In this document: one piece after another, positions 8,353 to 18,123 of the stretch
Numbering within the stretch: position 1 is the stretch's first letter
How the letters are laid out: the number at the start of each line of letters is the position of its first letter
The notes under the pieces: generated by a model
The model's input: only the letters and a program-made list of their open reading frames with translations
Databases searched by the model: none
What the model was told of the DNA's origin: nothing
Assembly: GCA_937921935.1 (NCBI GenBank)
Contig: CAKZWQ010000028.1
Coordinates: forward strand, 88,706-152,705
DNA: 64,000 bases
Source of the DNA: an uncultured Gammaproteobacteria bacterium
Lineage (GTDB): Bacteria; Pseudomonadota; Gammaproteobacteria; Steroidobacterales; GCA-2729495
Direction: 5' to 3'
Program-made: the position numbers and the translations under genes

Positions 8353-9537
8353 ATGTACACAGAGCTAGCGATCTTCGCCCTGTTCGTTTTCTGCTACAGC
8401 ATCGTGGCAGGTCGAATAGAACGTGCTGCAGCGTCCGGGCCCATCGTATTTGTTTCTGCCGGCCTGATTATGGGGCCTTACGGTCTGGCCTGGTTTGACG
8501 GCGACGTAACAAAAACCTGGTTACGCATACTCGCCGATCTGACGCTGGCAATAATTCTCTTTATTGATGCCGCGAGTTCGAACCTGCGCGTCCTTAAAAG
8601 GCATGTGCAGATTCCCGCTCGAATGCTGCTATTGGGTTTGCCGATCACGATAGGATTGGGCACCATCCTGGCACTTCTGATATTCGACCAGTTGACGATT
8701 TATCAGGCTGCCATCCTCGGCACCATGCTGGCTGCAACCGATGCGGCACTTGGTAAGGCGGTCATTACCAACAAGTCCGTGCCTTCGCGGGTTCGCGAAA
8801 GCCTGAACTTCGAGAGCGGCCTGAACGACGGTCTTTGCGTTCCGGTGTTGCTGCTGTTTATTGCACTTGCCCTTGGCAGCCAGCAGGGAGAAGGGACATC
8901 AATGGCGTTTATTCTGGTGGCCGAAGAACTGGGGATCGGTTTGGCCGTTGGCCTTGTGCTGGCCGGCGTGGGCTACGGGTTGCTACGCTGGTGCCATGAG
9001 CATGGGTGGATCACCGAGGTTTGGGTGCAGATAACTTCTGTGGCGCTTGCCATCAGTTGTTTTGCCGTTGCCCATTCGTTGCACGGCAGCGGTTACATAG
9101 CCGCCTTCAGTGGCGGCATCCTTTTTGGTTTCTTATCGAAGGAAACCCACAAGCTGGTGCATCCAGCCGAGGGCATTGGCGAAACATTAGCGCTGCTCAC
9201 ATGGTTCATTTTCGGTGCGGCGGTGATAGGCCAGTCGTTCGGCGAGTTCACCTGGAAAATGCTCGCCTATGCCCTGCTAAGTCTTACGGTGATACGTATG
9301 CTGCCAATTTTCCTGTCGTTGACGGGCACAGGTGAGCGGGCAAGCACGAAGCTATTCCTGGGCTGGTTCGGGCCACGTGGGCTGGCCAGCATCGTTTTCG
9401 CGATTGTCGTCGCTAATGAGGGCGTTCCAGAAGCGCGCTTTCTGGCCATGATTGTGGTGCTAACCGTGTTGCTGAGCCTGATCTCACACGGTATTTCTGC
9501 TAATCCGCTGGCCCGGAGGATAGGCAGGATCGAGTAG
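8353..9537 (+). CDS. CPA1-type Na+/H+ antiporter (NhaP-like)
   Basis: The 394-residue protein has about 11-12 hydrophobic segments and the monovalent cation:proton antiporter-1 pattern. The TDAALGKAVITN stretch carries the conserved aspartate of the fourth core segment. ESGLNDGLCVPVLL corresponds to the family's E-S-x-x-N-D-G motif, which holds the ion-binding Asn-Asp pair. WFGPRGLASIVFAI matches the conserved arginine segment near the end. It would exchange Na+ (or K+) for H+ across the inner membrane. There is no C-terminal regulatory domain, so this is a minimal form. It appears monocistronic. Confidence 0.88.
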   Translation: MYTELAIFALFVFCYSIVAGRIERAAASGPIVFVSAGLIMGPYGLAWFDGDVTKTWLRILADLTLAIILFIDAASSNLRVLKRHVQIPARMLLLGLPITIGLGTILALLIFDQLTIYQAAILGTMLAATDAALGKAVITNKSVPSRVRESLNFESGLNDGLCVPVLLLFIALALGSQQGEGTSMAFILVAEELGIGLAVGLVLAGVGYGLLRWCHEHGWITEVWVQITSVALAISCFAVAHSLHGSGYIAAFSGGILFGFLSKETHKLVHPAEGIGETLALLTWFIFGAAVIGQSFGEFTWKMLAYALLSLTVIRMLPIFLSLTGTGERASTKLFLGWFGPRGLASIVFAIVVANEGVPEARFLAMIVVLTVLLSLISHGISANPLARRIGRIE

Positions 9538-9753
9538 TCACGAGCCACACCAAGGTGCTATCTTTTTCAAAAATTAGAACAACTAAAAAACGGCTGTCTG
9601 CTGATACGGCTGCAAATGATCCTGGGAGCGGCCACGAGCGAAAAATGGCTGAGCGAGCATGCCGGCACACCCGAGGGTGCCGGCGAAGCATTTCCCAGCG
9701 CCTTGCCGCCAAAGCGATCTCCTGTCAGAAGCGTCGTCTTGTGAGGAAACGGA

Positions 9754-11661
9754 ATGGCGCCTTATCGCGTGGTGCTTGCAGGCATCGTCAGTCTGCTTGC
9801 AGTGAGCATTGAACCCGGGACGAATGGTCTCGCCTTGGCCGCTGACACGAGCGAGCCGCCGGCAACCATTACCTACGTCCGCAAAGCGTCCACCACCAAT
9901 TTCCTCGGCTGGGGGCAGTCAGGTTTCTATTTTCCTCAATTCGCCTCGGACAGCATCGTCGGGCCCAAGCGGACGGACGACAACATGCAGTTCTGGGTCC
10001 CCGACTGGCTGGAATTTAATTTCGACTGCTTTGATCTCGAGGACACGACCTTTTCCGCGGACGAACCGGATTGTTACGATGACTGCAAGGGCCGCGGCGT
10101 CTATACCCGGGGCGGTTACGATGATTGGGATGCCTTCATCCTGCCTAATGGATTCAATGGCCATTCCGGGTCGATTGTCGATGAGAGGGCCGATAACAAC
10201 ACCAACAACACCGTCAATCAAATCTACCTGAAGGCCGGCGTGCCGGACTCCTTCTGCATGCACCTGGTGACGGACAACACGGCCAACGACCACGATTCCG
10301 GCGGCTCGATCATCGTGCGAGGTGGCAGACCAAACCAGGGGAGCTTCGATCCGAACGTACCCATTCCCGGCCTGAGCTTCGACGGGGTGACAGACGTGCA
10401 CACCTTCCGCTTCGATAACTTCGTGGCGGACGATTTCATCAAGATCAGGCTCAACTCGGGTACGCCGGGTGTCGATCCGGGCTTTGGCGGCATCATGTTC
10501 GACGAGAGCTGTGATGCCCTGCCCAATGAAAACTGCGGCAACAACATCTGTGAGCTGGAACTCGGCGAGAGCTGCGAGAGCTGCCCGGGGGACTGCGGCG
10601 CGTGTATACCGGGGGCGACACCTGGCAGAACCTGGCTGCATCACGGCACGGCGACCCAGCCCCACTATGTGGAAGGCTCCAACCGACTGCTGATATTTAT
10701 CGCCCATGGCGTCGATGATCAAAGCCACCGCGTCGAGGGGGTCCGCTATGGCACCCAGCAGATGCATTTTTTGGAGGGCAGGTCCCAGAAGCGCAATGAC
10801 CGGGCCACCCTCTCTGTCTGGTACCTGAAGGAAGCGGAGATCGCAGCCGCAGGCGGGACCGACTTCAGCGTGGACTGGTATCACAAACCCGGACAACGAT
10901 CGTTCGAAAGCATCTTTTTCACGGACGTGAGCCAGACCCAGAGCTTTGGTACCGTGGACGAAGCCGGCTGCAATGACTGCTATGCCATCGCGTGCCCGTG
11001 GGAGACCGTCGAGCCCGGCCACACATCTCTGTATGCCGGCACGCACGAGCGAGCAGCGGCCAGCTTCTGGCCCTTGAATGACTTTACTCAGGACGCAGAC
11101 CTGTGGATGGGAAATAACGGCCGGGCGACGTTGGGCCACCGGGATGGTGACGGCAGTCTGGAGTCGGCAGGCGCCCAGTACGGCCGCGAGGGTGCCTTTT
11201 CGCTGATTTGCTTCGAGGTCCAGGATATTCCACAGAATGATCAGGACAGAGACGGCATCGGTGACCCCGTGGACAATTGCCCGACAGTCCAGAATTCAGC
11301 CGAATTTCGCGATGCAGAAGGCTGGGCGCCCCAGCAGGACGACGACGGCGACGGTATCGGCAACGCCTGCGACCTGGTTATCCCACCGCAGGTGCTGCCC
11401 AGTGCCAGCAGCAGCTCGCCCTACAGTTACAACCTGACGGCCCTGCGCGGGGAATGGCCCTGGCTATGGACCCTGGTCGACGGCAGCCTGCCGCCTGGCC
11501 TGAGCTTGAGCCCTTACGGAGTAATTTCCGGGAACGCACCTGGCGGGACCGGCTCCTTCAGTTTCACCGTACAGGTAATGGAACGAAGCGCCGATACGGC
11601 GAGGCGCGAAATGATCATCCAGTCCAACGCGCCCTGCTGCCCCGGCTGTCACTCCGAGTAG
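9754..11661 (+). CDS. Secreted protein with thrombospondin type-3-like repeats and an He_PIG domain
   Basis: The 635-residue protein starts with a Sec signal peptide (about residues 1-30, cleavage near ALA-AD). A long beta-rich N-terminal region with no family I recognise follows. A cysteine-dense stretch (CGNNICELELGESCESC, about 268-285) resembles eukaryote-like cysteine repeats found in myxobacterial surface proteins. A second beta-rich region comes next, then calcium-binding thrombospondin type-3-like loops (DQDRDGIGDPVDNCP, DDDGDGIGNACD, about 494-535). It ends with an Ig-like He_PIG module (LPPGLSL, GVISGNAP, about 578-605) and a cysteine-rich tail. It is probably extracellular or surface-attached and calcium-stabilised. 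No catalytic motif is visible. It is convergent with lpd. Confidence 0.7.
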   Translation: MAPYRVVLAGIVSLLAVSIEPGTNGLALAADTSEPPATITYVRKASTTNFLGWGQSGFYFPQFASDSIVGPKRTDDNMQFWVPDWLEFNFDCFDLEDTTFSADEPDCYDDCKGRGVYTRGGYDDWDAFILPNGFNGHSGSIVDERADNNTNNTVNQIYLKAGVPDSFCMHLVTDNTANDHDSGGSIIVRGGRPNQGSFDPNVPIPGLSFDGVTDVHTFRFDNFVADDFIKIRLNSGTPGVDPGFGGIMFDESCDALPNENCGNNICELELGESCESCPGDCGACIPGATPGRTWLHHGTATQPHYVEGSNRLLIFIAHGVDDQSHRVEGVRYGTQQMHFLEGRSQKRNDRATLSVWYLKEAEIAAAGGTDFSVDWYHKPGQRSFESIFFTDVSQTQSFGTVDEAGCNDCYAIACPWETVEPGHTSLYAGTHERAAASFWPLNDFTQDADLWMGNNGRATLGHRDGDGSLESAGAQYGREGAFSLICFEVQDIPQNDQDRDGIGDPVDNCPTVQNSAEFRDAEGWAPQQDDDGDGIGNACDLVIPPQVLPSASSSSPYSYNLTALRGEWPWLWTLVDGSLPPGLSLSPYGVISGNAPGGTGSFSFTVQVMERSADTARREMIIQSNAPCCPGCHSE

Positions 11662-11794
11662 CGGGGTGAATGCCCGCTTTCGGCTGCCGTTTCAACCGGT
11701 CGATGCAACTCTTTGTCGGCAAGAGATTGCCCTGCCCCATTGAGGCACCCGCGATCCGGGTTTCGCCGACCCCAATGCACGGCCACCACCCGAC

Positions 11795-13576
11795 TCAGCC
11801 GCGAGGCTTTTTCTTCTTCGGCAGATAAAGATCGGTCAGCGTGCCGTCAAAGGCCTCGGCGGCCATGGCGACTGTCTCGGACAGCGTCGGATGCGGGTGC
11901 ACCGTCAGACCAATGTCTTCCGCATCGCAGCCCATCTCGATGGCCAGGCCGACTTCGGCAATCAGGTCACCGGCATTCGGTCCGACGATGCCGGCACCGA
12001 TCACCCGGTCGGTGGCCTCGTCAAACAGAATCTTCGTCATGCCCTCGTCGCGGTTCAGGGCCAGGGCACGACCGCTGGCCGCCCAGGGAAAGACACCTTT
12101 GCCGTATTTAATGCCTTGGGCTTTCGCTTCGGCTTCGGTCACCCCGACCCAGGCAATCTCCGGATCGGTATAAGCCACCGAGGGGATCACCCGCGCATCG
12201 AAGAAGCGTTTTTCACCGGCGGCCACTTCCGCGGCCACCTTGGCCTCATGAGTCGCCTTGTGGGCGAGCATGGGCTGGCCGACGATGTCGCCGATGGCAA
12301 AAATATGGGGCACGTTGGTGCGTTGCTGACGATCCACCGGAATAAAGCCGTGATCATTCACGGTGACCCCGGCCTTGTCTGCATCGATGACCGGGCCATT
12401 GGGCTTGCGACCGACAGCGACTAAAACCAGGCCGTAGGTCTGCGGCCCATCGGGTGCCTGCTCGCCGTCGAAGTGCACCCTGATGCCCTCCTTCGCCGCT
12501 TCAACCCGGGTCACCCCGGTCTTGAGCATGATGGCTTCGTAGCGTTTGCGAATGCGTTTGTCGAAGGGCCTCAGCAAGTCCTTGTCGACCCCCGGCATCA
12601 GCTGGTCGGTCAGCTCCACCACGGAAATCTTTACGCCCAGGGCATCGTAAACGCAGGCCATCTCCAGGCCGATGATGCCACCGCCGACCACCAGCATGCG
12701 CTCGGGCAAATCACGCAGCTCCAGGGCGCCGGTGGAATCCACAATACGGGGATCGTCCGGTAACTTGGGCAGCATGGCCGCTTCGGAGCCGGCAGCAATG
12801 ATGCATTGCTTAAAGGCGATGACCTGTTCGCCGCCGTCGCTACTCACCCGCAGGTGATTGGCCGAGACGAAACGCCCCTGGCCATGCACCACCTTAACTT
12901 TGCGCTGCTTGGCCAGGGCACTCAAACCACCGACCAGGCGGCCGACCACCTTGTCTTTCCAGCCCCGCAAGGCATCGGTATCGATTTTCGGCGCGCCGAA
13001 ACTGATACCGCATTCACCCATCTCCTGGGCTTCTTCGATGACCCTGGCTGCGTGCAACAAGGCCTTGGACGGAATGCACCCGACATTCAGACAAACACCA
13101 CCCAGCACCGGCCAGCGTTCAACGAGCGTGACATTCAAACCCAGATCCGCGGCTCGAAAGGCCGCGGTATACCCACCGGGCCCGGCACCCAGCACCAGCA
13201 GGTCAGCTTCCTGATCCACCTGACCGTCATAACCAGCCGCGGCAATGGGCGCGCCGGCGGCGGGCGGAGCTGCCGGCTCGGCTGGCGCTGCAGTCGCGGC
13301 CGCTGCGGCGGGCTCGTCGTCTGTTGCGGGCGCGTCGGTCGCCTGGATCCGGGCAATCAGGGTGCCGGTGGAGACCCGATCCCCCATGCCCACCAACAGC
13401 TCGAGCACCTGACCGGCCATGGGAGCCGGCACCTCCATGGCAGCCTTGTCGCTTTCCAGGGTGATCAGCGGCTCTTCCGCAGCAATGCTGTCGCCGGCCT
13501 GGGCGTGAACCTCGATCACTTCCACATCCTCGAACTCGCCGAGGTCGGGTACGTGAATATCCGTTGCGCTGCTCAT
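11795..13576 (-). CDS. lpdA: Dihydrolipoamide dehydrogenase (PDH E3) with N-terminal lipoyl domain
   Basis: The 593-residue protein begins with a lipoyl domain (about residues 5-80, lipoyl lysine in [10 protein letters not shown]). An alanine/proline-rich linker follows, then the flavoprotein: FAD motif GAGPGGYTAAFRAADLG, redox disulfide GGVCLNVGCIPSK, NAD motif VVGGGIIGLEMA and the catalytic His-Glu region HPHPTLSE. It reoxidises dihydrolipoamide on the E2 subunit with NAD. An E3 with its own lipoyl domain is a known variant in Beta- and Gammaproteobacteria. It is the last gene of aceE-aceF-lpd, 10 bp after aceF. Confidence 0.97.
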   Translation of the reverse strand: MSSATDIHVPDLGEFEDVEVIEVHAQAGDSIAAEEPLITLESDKAAMEVPAPMAGQVLELLVGMGDRVSTGTLIARIQATDAPATDDEPAAAAATAAPAEPAAPPAAGAPIAAAGYDGQVDQEADLLVLGAGPGGYTAAFRAADLGLNVTLVERWPVLGGVCLNVGCIPSKALLHAARVIEEAQEMGECGISFGAPKIDTDALRGWKDKVVGRLVGGLSALAKQRKVKVVHGQGRFVSANHLRVSSDGGEQVIAFKQCIIAAGSEAAMLPKLPDDPRIVDSTGALELRDLPERMLVVGGGIIGLEMACVYDALGVKISVVELTDQLMPGVDKDLLRPFDKRIRKRYEAIMLKTGVTRVEAAKEGIRVHFDGEQAPDGPQTYGLVLVAVGRKPNGPVIDADKAGVTVNDHGFIPVDRQQRTNVPHIFAIGDIVGQPMLAHKATHEAKVAAEVAAGEKRFFDARVIPSVAYTDPEIAWVGVTEAEAKAQGIKYGKGVFPWAASGRALALNRDEGMTKILFDEATDRVIGAGIVGPNAGDLIAEVGLAIEMGCDAEDIGLTVHPHPTLSETVAMAAEAFDGTLTDLYLPKKKKPRG

Positions 13577-13586
13577 GACTTGGCGC

Positions 13587-15248
13587 TCAACTGCCCAGCA
13601 GGATGCGATCTACGTCAGCCAGGATGCTGCGCAGGTGGGTGGTAAAGCGGACGCCGTTCGCCCCATCGATCACGCGATGATCGTAGGACAGGGACAACGG
13701 CAGAATCAGCCGCGGCACAAACTCGCCGTCCTGGTAAACCGGTCGATAGTCTGAGCGCCCGGCGCCGAGAATGGCGACTTCGGGTGCATTAATAATGGGC
13801 GTGAAATGCGTGCCGCCGATACCACCCAGGCTGGATACAGTAAAGCTGCCGCCCTGCATCTCCTTCGCCGTGATCTTGCCTTCCCGGGCTTTGGCACTCA
13901 GCGCACCCAGTTCCTGGGCAATGCTCATCACATCCTTGAGGTCGGCATCGCGAATAACCGGGACCACCAGGCCATTGGGTGTGTCGGCGGCAAAACCAAC
14001 GTGGAAATATTTTTTCCACACCAGGCTTTCACCGTCGGCCGACATGGAAGTATTGAACAAGGGGAATTCTTTCAGGGCGATGACCGTCGCCTTGATCAGG
14101 AAGGCCAGGGGTGTGAGCTTGACCTTCTGTTCAGCAGCGGCTTCCTTGAGCTTCTTGCGACGCTCTTCGATACCGGTGATGTCCGCTTCGTCAAACTGGG
14201 TGACGTGGGGATAGTTCAGCCAGCTGGCCTGCAGCCGCGGCCCGGAAATTTTCTGAATGCGGCCGAGGGGCTTGACCTCGATCTCGCCATACTTGGCGAA
14301 GTCCACCTCGGGCACCGCCGGCAGGGCACTGCCGGCGGCAGGACCGGCCGCCTGCCCCGTCATGACGGCCTTGACGAAGGCCGTCACGTCTTCTTTCAGC
14401 GCGCGGCCTTTCTGACCCGTGCCTTTAACCTGACCAAGATCTACGCCCAGCTCGCGGGCAAACTTGCGCACCGCCGGGCTGGCATGGGCGCGACCGAAAG
14501 TTGCCTCATTGATGGGGGGCAGACTGCGCGACACGGCGGGCGCTGCAACAGCAGCCGCAGCGGCGGGCGCAGACGGCGGCGCCGGGCTATCGGCAGTGAA
14601 CTCGGGCTTGATGGTGGCCGTGTCTTCCGTCACCGGTGCCGGGCCGGAGAGCTCCAGTTCACCGATCACGCCACCGGTACCGATCTGATCACCGCTGGCA
14701 ACATTGACCGCAAGCACCTTGCCGGCTGCCGGGGCCGGCACTTCCATGGCCGCCTTGTCCGTCTCCAGGGTGATCAGCGGATCATCCACCGCGACGACGT
14801 CACCGACCTTGATATGGACCTCGGCAATATCCGCTGCATCGAAGTCACCGAGATCAGGCACCACCAGCGGAAAAGGCCCTGAGGCTGCTGGCGCTGGCGC
14901 TTGTCCTGGTGCCTTGGCCGCGCTGCTGGCGTGGGCCGGCAGTGCAGTCGCCGTGGCTTGAGCAGCAGCCGGAGCCGCTGTTGCATCAGGCTGGGATTCA
15001 GCCGCTGCAGCCGTGTCCAGGTAGAGAATCAGATCGCCTTCGGAAACCTTGTCGCCCGAGGCCACGGCCAGCTCAGCGACGGTGCCGGCGACCGGGGCCG
15101 GCACTTCCATGGCAGCCTTATCCGTTTCCAGCGTGATCAGGGGATCTTCGGCGTTTACCTGGTCGCCGACCTGCACGTTGATCTCAACGATTTCGACCTC
15201 GGCGAATTCCCCGAGGTCGGGCACGCGGATTTCCTGACGGTTACTCAT
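13587..15248 (-). CDS. aceF: Dihydrolipoamide acetyltransferase (PDH E2), two lipoyl domains
   Basis: The 553-residue protein has two tandem lipoyl domains (about residues 5-80 and 125-200, each with [12 protein letters not shown]), separated by alanine-rich linkers. A peripheral subunit-binding domain follows ([16 protein letters not shown], about 255-290). The acyltransferase core ends in [14 protein letters not shown], with the catalytic His and Asp. It transfers the acetyl group from lipoate to CoA and forms the core of the pyruvate dehydrogenase complex. E. coli AceF has three lipoyl domains. Here there are two on E2 and a further one on E3. Confidence 0.97.
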   Translation of the reverse strand: MSNRQEIRVPDLGEFAEVEIVEINVQVGDQVNAEDPLITLETDKAAMEVPAPVAGTVAELAVASGDKVSEGDLILYLDTAAAAESQPDATAAPAAAQATATALPAHASSAAKAPGQAPAPAASGPFPLVVPDLGDFDAADIAEVHIKVGDVVAVDDPLITLETDKAAMEVPAPAAGKVLAVNVASGDQIGTGGVIGELELSGPAPVTEDTATIKPEFTADSPAPPSAPAAAAAVAAPAVSRSLPPINEATFGRAHASPAVRKFARELGVDLGQVKGTGQKGRALKEDVTAFVKAVMTGQAAGPAAGSALPAVPEVDFAKYGEIEVKPLGRIQKISGPRLQASWLNYPHVTQFDEADITGIEERRKKLKEAAAEQKVKLTPLAFLIKATVIALKEFPLFNTSMSADGESLVWKKYFHVGFAADTPNGLVVPVIRDADLKDVMSIAQELGALSAKAREGKITAKEMQGGSFTVSSLGGIGGTHFTPIINAPEVAILGAGRSDYRPVYQDGEFVPRLILPLSLSYDHRVIDGANGVRFTTHLRSILADVDRILLGS

Positions 15249-15269
15249 TGCGGCGCGCTTCTCCTTACC

Positions 15270-17939
15270 TCAAACCGTGGTGGGATCAGGCTGATCCGGA
15301 TCAATGCCCAGCTTTTCCCGGGCAGCTTTCACCGTTCCCGGGTCCACCGTGCCTTCCTCGGACAGGGCCTTCAGAGCCGCCAGCACGATATGCCGGCGAT
15401 CGACCTCAAAAAAGTCTCGCAGGGCCTTGCGCGAATCACTGCGCCCGTAACCATCGGTACCCAGCACGCGGTAGCGGCCGGGCACCCACTGACGAATCTG
15501 ATCGCCCAGGGCTTTCATGTAATCCGTGGCCACGACAAAGGGACCCGGGTTGCCGGACAGCATGCGCGTGACGTAGGCCTCCCGCGGCGGCTCATCCGGA
15601 TGCAGCAGGTTCCAGCGCTCGCAGTCCAGTCCGTCGCGACGTAATTCGTTAAAGCTGGTCACACTCCAGACGTCGGCCGGAATGTTGTAGTCCGCTTCGA
15701 GCATCTCGGCGGCGGCCTGCACCTCTCTTAATATAGTGCCGGCCCCCAGCAACTGCACCCGGACCTTGCCGCGGCCGCCGTTACTCAGGGGATACAGGCC
15801 TTTCAGGATGCCGTCCTCGGCGCCCTTGGGCATGGCCGGCTGCACATAGGCTTCATTCATCGCGGTGATGTAATAGAACACCCGCTCCTGCTCCTCCAGC
15901 ATGCGCCGCAGGCCGTCCTGCACGATCACGGCCAGTTCGTAGGCAAAGGCGGGGTCATAAGAGCGGCAATTCGGCACGGTGGCGGCCAGCAAATGACTGT
16001 GGCCATCCTGGTGCTGCAGCCCCTCCCCGGCCAGGGTGGTGCGCCCGGCGGTCCCGCCGATCAAAAAGCCGCGCGCCTGCATGTCGCCGCCGGCCCAGAT
16101 GAAATCGCCGATGCGCTGGAAGCCGAACATGGAATAAAAAATATAGAAGGGAATCATCGGCACGCCGTGGTTGGCGTAGGAGGTCGCCGCCGCCAGCCAC
16201 GAACAGAAAGCACCGGCCTCGTTGATGCCTTCCTGCAGAATCTGGCCCTCCTTGTCCTCGCGGTAGTACATGAGCTGCTCGCGATCCTGCGGCGTATACA
16301 GCTGCCCCATGGAGGAATAGATACCGATCTGGCGGAACATGCCCTCCATGCCGAAGGTCCGCGCTTCATCCGGCACGATGGGTACGATGTTCTTGCCCAG
16401 CTGCTTGTCACGCACCAGGGCAGTCAGAATCCTGACCAGTGCCATGGTGGTGGAAGCCTCACGCTCGCCCGAACCCTCCAGCTGGTTTTTGAACACATCC
16501 AGCGGCGGCACCTGCAAAACCTGGGTGCTGGGTTTGCGGACGGGCAGGAAGCCACCCAGCTTCTCCCGCCGGGCGCGCATGTACTGCAACTCTTCGCTGC
16601 CTTCGGCCGGCCGGTAGTAGGGCACCTTTTCGATGTCCGCGTCGGAAATGGGGATATTGAAGCGATCCCGGAAAGTCTTCAGATCGTCGACGTCGAGCTT
16701 TTTGGCCTGGTGGGCCGTCATCTTGCCCTCCGCCGCCTCACCCAGACCAAAGCCCTTCACGGTCTTGGCCAGGATCAGCACCGGGCGACCCTGGTGCTCG
16801 ACAGCCCGCTTATAAGCCGCGTGCACCTTGATGGTATCCAGGCCGCCGCGCTTCAAACGCCAGATCTCTTCGTCTGACATATTTGCAACCATTTCAAGAA
16901 GTTCTGGATACTTCCCAAAAAAGTTCTTACGGGTATAAGCGCCGCCCAGGGCTTTGAAATTCTGGTACTCGCCATCCACGCACTCTTCCATCACGCGCTG
17001 CAGAATGCCGTCCCGGTCACGCTCCAGCAGCTCGTCCCAGTTGCTGCCCCAGAGCACCTTGATCACCGCCCAGCCGGCGCCGCGGAAGGCGGCTTCCAGC
17101 TCCTGGATGATCTTGCCGTTGCCGCGCACCGGGCCGTCCAGGCGCTGCAGGTTGCAGTTAATGACGAAAATCAGGTTATCGAGCTTTTCGAACACGGGCA
17201 TGGTCAATGCGCCCATGGATTCGGGCTCGTCCATCTCGCCGTCACCGAGGAAACACCACACCTTGCGATCGCTGGTATCGGCCAGGCCGCGGTGTTCCAG
17301 GTAGCGTATGAAGCGCGCCTGGTAGATGGCCATCATCGGGCCCAGGCCCATGGACACGGTCGGGAACTGCCAGAAATCGGGCATCAGCCAGGGGTGCGGA
17401 TAAGATGACAGGCCGTCATCCCCGCCCACCACTTCCTGGCGGAAATTGTTCAGCTGGTTCTCCGTCAGACGCCCTTCCAGGTAGGCGCGGGCATAAATGC
17501 CCGGCGAAGAATGCCCCTGCATGAAGACCAGGTCGCCGCCGAAATCCTCGGTGGGCGCCCGCCAGAAATGGTTAAACCCGACTTCGTACAGGGCGGCCGC
17601 CGATGCATAGCTGGCAATGTGGCCACCGTACTCGCTGCTGTGCCGGTTGGCCTGGACCACCATGGCCATGGCATTCCAGCGAATATAGGCCTCGATCCGC
17701 CGCTCCAGGGCGCGGTCACCCGGATACTCGGGCTGCTGGTGCACCGGAATAGTGTTCAGGTAAGCGGTGGTTGCGCTGTAGGGCAGATACGCCCCCGAGC
17801 GCCGGGCGTGATCGATCATGCTGTTGAGCAGGAAGTGAGCCCGATCCGTGCCATGACTGCGCAATACGGAGTCGATGGAGTCCAGCCACTCCTGCGTCTC
17901 TTGAGGATCTACATCTTCGAAACGATTGAATTCGACCAC
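15270..17939 (-). CDS. aceE: Pyruvate dehydrogenase E1 component (homodimeric type)
   Basis: I prefer the GTG at 17939, preceded by AGGCG. It gives 889 residues, close to 887 in E. coli, and a start that aligns with the FEDVDPQETQEW family N-terminus; a TTG at 17969 would add ten residues without a ribosome-binding site. The thiamine-diphosphate motif GDGEMDEPESMGAL...NCNLQRLDG is intact, near residues 220-255. The enzyme decarboxylates pyruvate and acetylates the lipoyl group of E2. Downstream aceF lies 21 bp away. The single-chain E1 is typical of Gammaproteobacteria. Confidence 0.96.
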   Translation of the reverse strand: MVEFNRFEDVDPQETQEWLDSIDSVLRSHGTDRAHFLLNSMIDHARRSGAYLPYSATTAYLNTIPVHQQPEYPGDRALERRIEAYIRWNAMAMVVQANRHSSEYGGHIASYASAAALYEVGFNHFWRAPTEDFGGDLVFMQGHSSPGIYARAYLEGRLTENQLNNFRQEVVGGDDGLSSYPHPWLMPDFWQFPTVSMGLGPMMAIYQARFIRYLEHRGLADTSDRKVWCFLGDGEMDEPESMGALTMPVFEKLDNLIFVINCNLQRLDGPVRGNGKIIQELEAAFRGAGWAVIKVLWGSNWDELLERDRDGILQRVMEECVDGEYQNFKALGGAYTRKNFFGKYPELLEMVANMSDEEIWRLKRGGLDTIKVHAAYKRAVEHQGRPVLILAKTVKGFGLGEAAEGKMTAHQAKKLDVDDLKTFRDRFNIPISDADIEKVPYYRPAEGSEELQYMRARREKLGGFLPVRKPSTQVLQVPPLDVFKNQLEGSGEREASTTMALVRILTALVRDKQLGKNIVPIVPDEARTFGMEGMFRQIGIYSSMGQLYTPQDREQLMYYREDKEGQILQEGINEAGAFCSWLAAATSYANHGVPMIPFYIFYSMFGFQRIGDFIWAGGDMQARGFLIGGTAGRTTLAGEGLQHQDGHSHLLAATVPNCRSYDPAFAYELAVIVQDGLRRMLEEQERVFYYITAMNEAYVQPAMPKGAEDGILKGLYPLSNGGRGKVRVQLLGAGTILREVQAAAEMLEADYNIPADVWSVTSFNELRRDGLDCERWNLLHPDEPPREAYVTRMLSGNPGPFVVATDYMKALGDQIRQWVPGRYRVLGTDGYGRSDSRKALRDFFEVDRRHIVLAALKALSEEGTVDPGTVKAAREKLGIDPDQPDPTTV

Positions 17940-18039
17940 GGTGCGCCTGTTTGCTCGCGAGCCTGTCAATTATTGCCGGGGCTGACAGGTGGCGCCCTTC
18001 CCGCACGTTTTATTTCAGGGCGGGCCGACACGATTTGCT

Positions 18040-18045
18040 TATAAT
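18040..18045 (+). promoter_or_regulatory. Putative -10 box upstream of the aminopeptidase gene
   Basis: A perfect TATAAT lies 78 bp upstream of the pepA-family ATG, in the 184-bp divergent region shared with aceE. No good -35 hexamer sits 16-18 bp before it, so the assignment rests on the -10 alone. Confidence 0.4.
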
Positions 18046-18123
18046 CCCGGCGCAGACGAAGCCACGCCTGCGAAAGCCCCGGTATGATCGGGGTTTACCC
18101 CAAACCGGTCAAGCCAAACCCCC

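Noticed and set aside
9919..11139. A 406-codon minus-strand frame opposite the secreted protein gene
   Set aside because: The plus strand has a signal peptide and calcium-repeat motifs, while this frame has none.
17940..17969. TTG start for aceE ten codons upstream of the chosen GTG
   Set aside because: It lacks a ribosome-binding site and makes the protein longer than the family norm; the TTGACA there only resembles a -35 box by chance.
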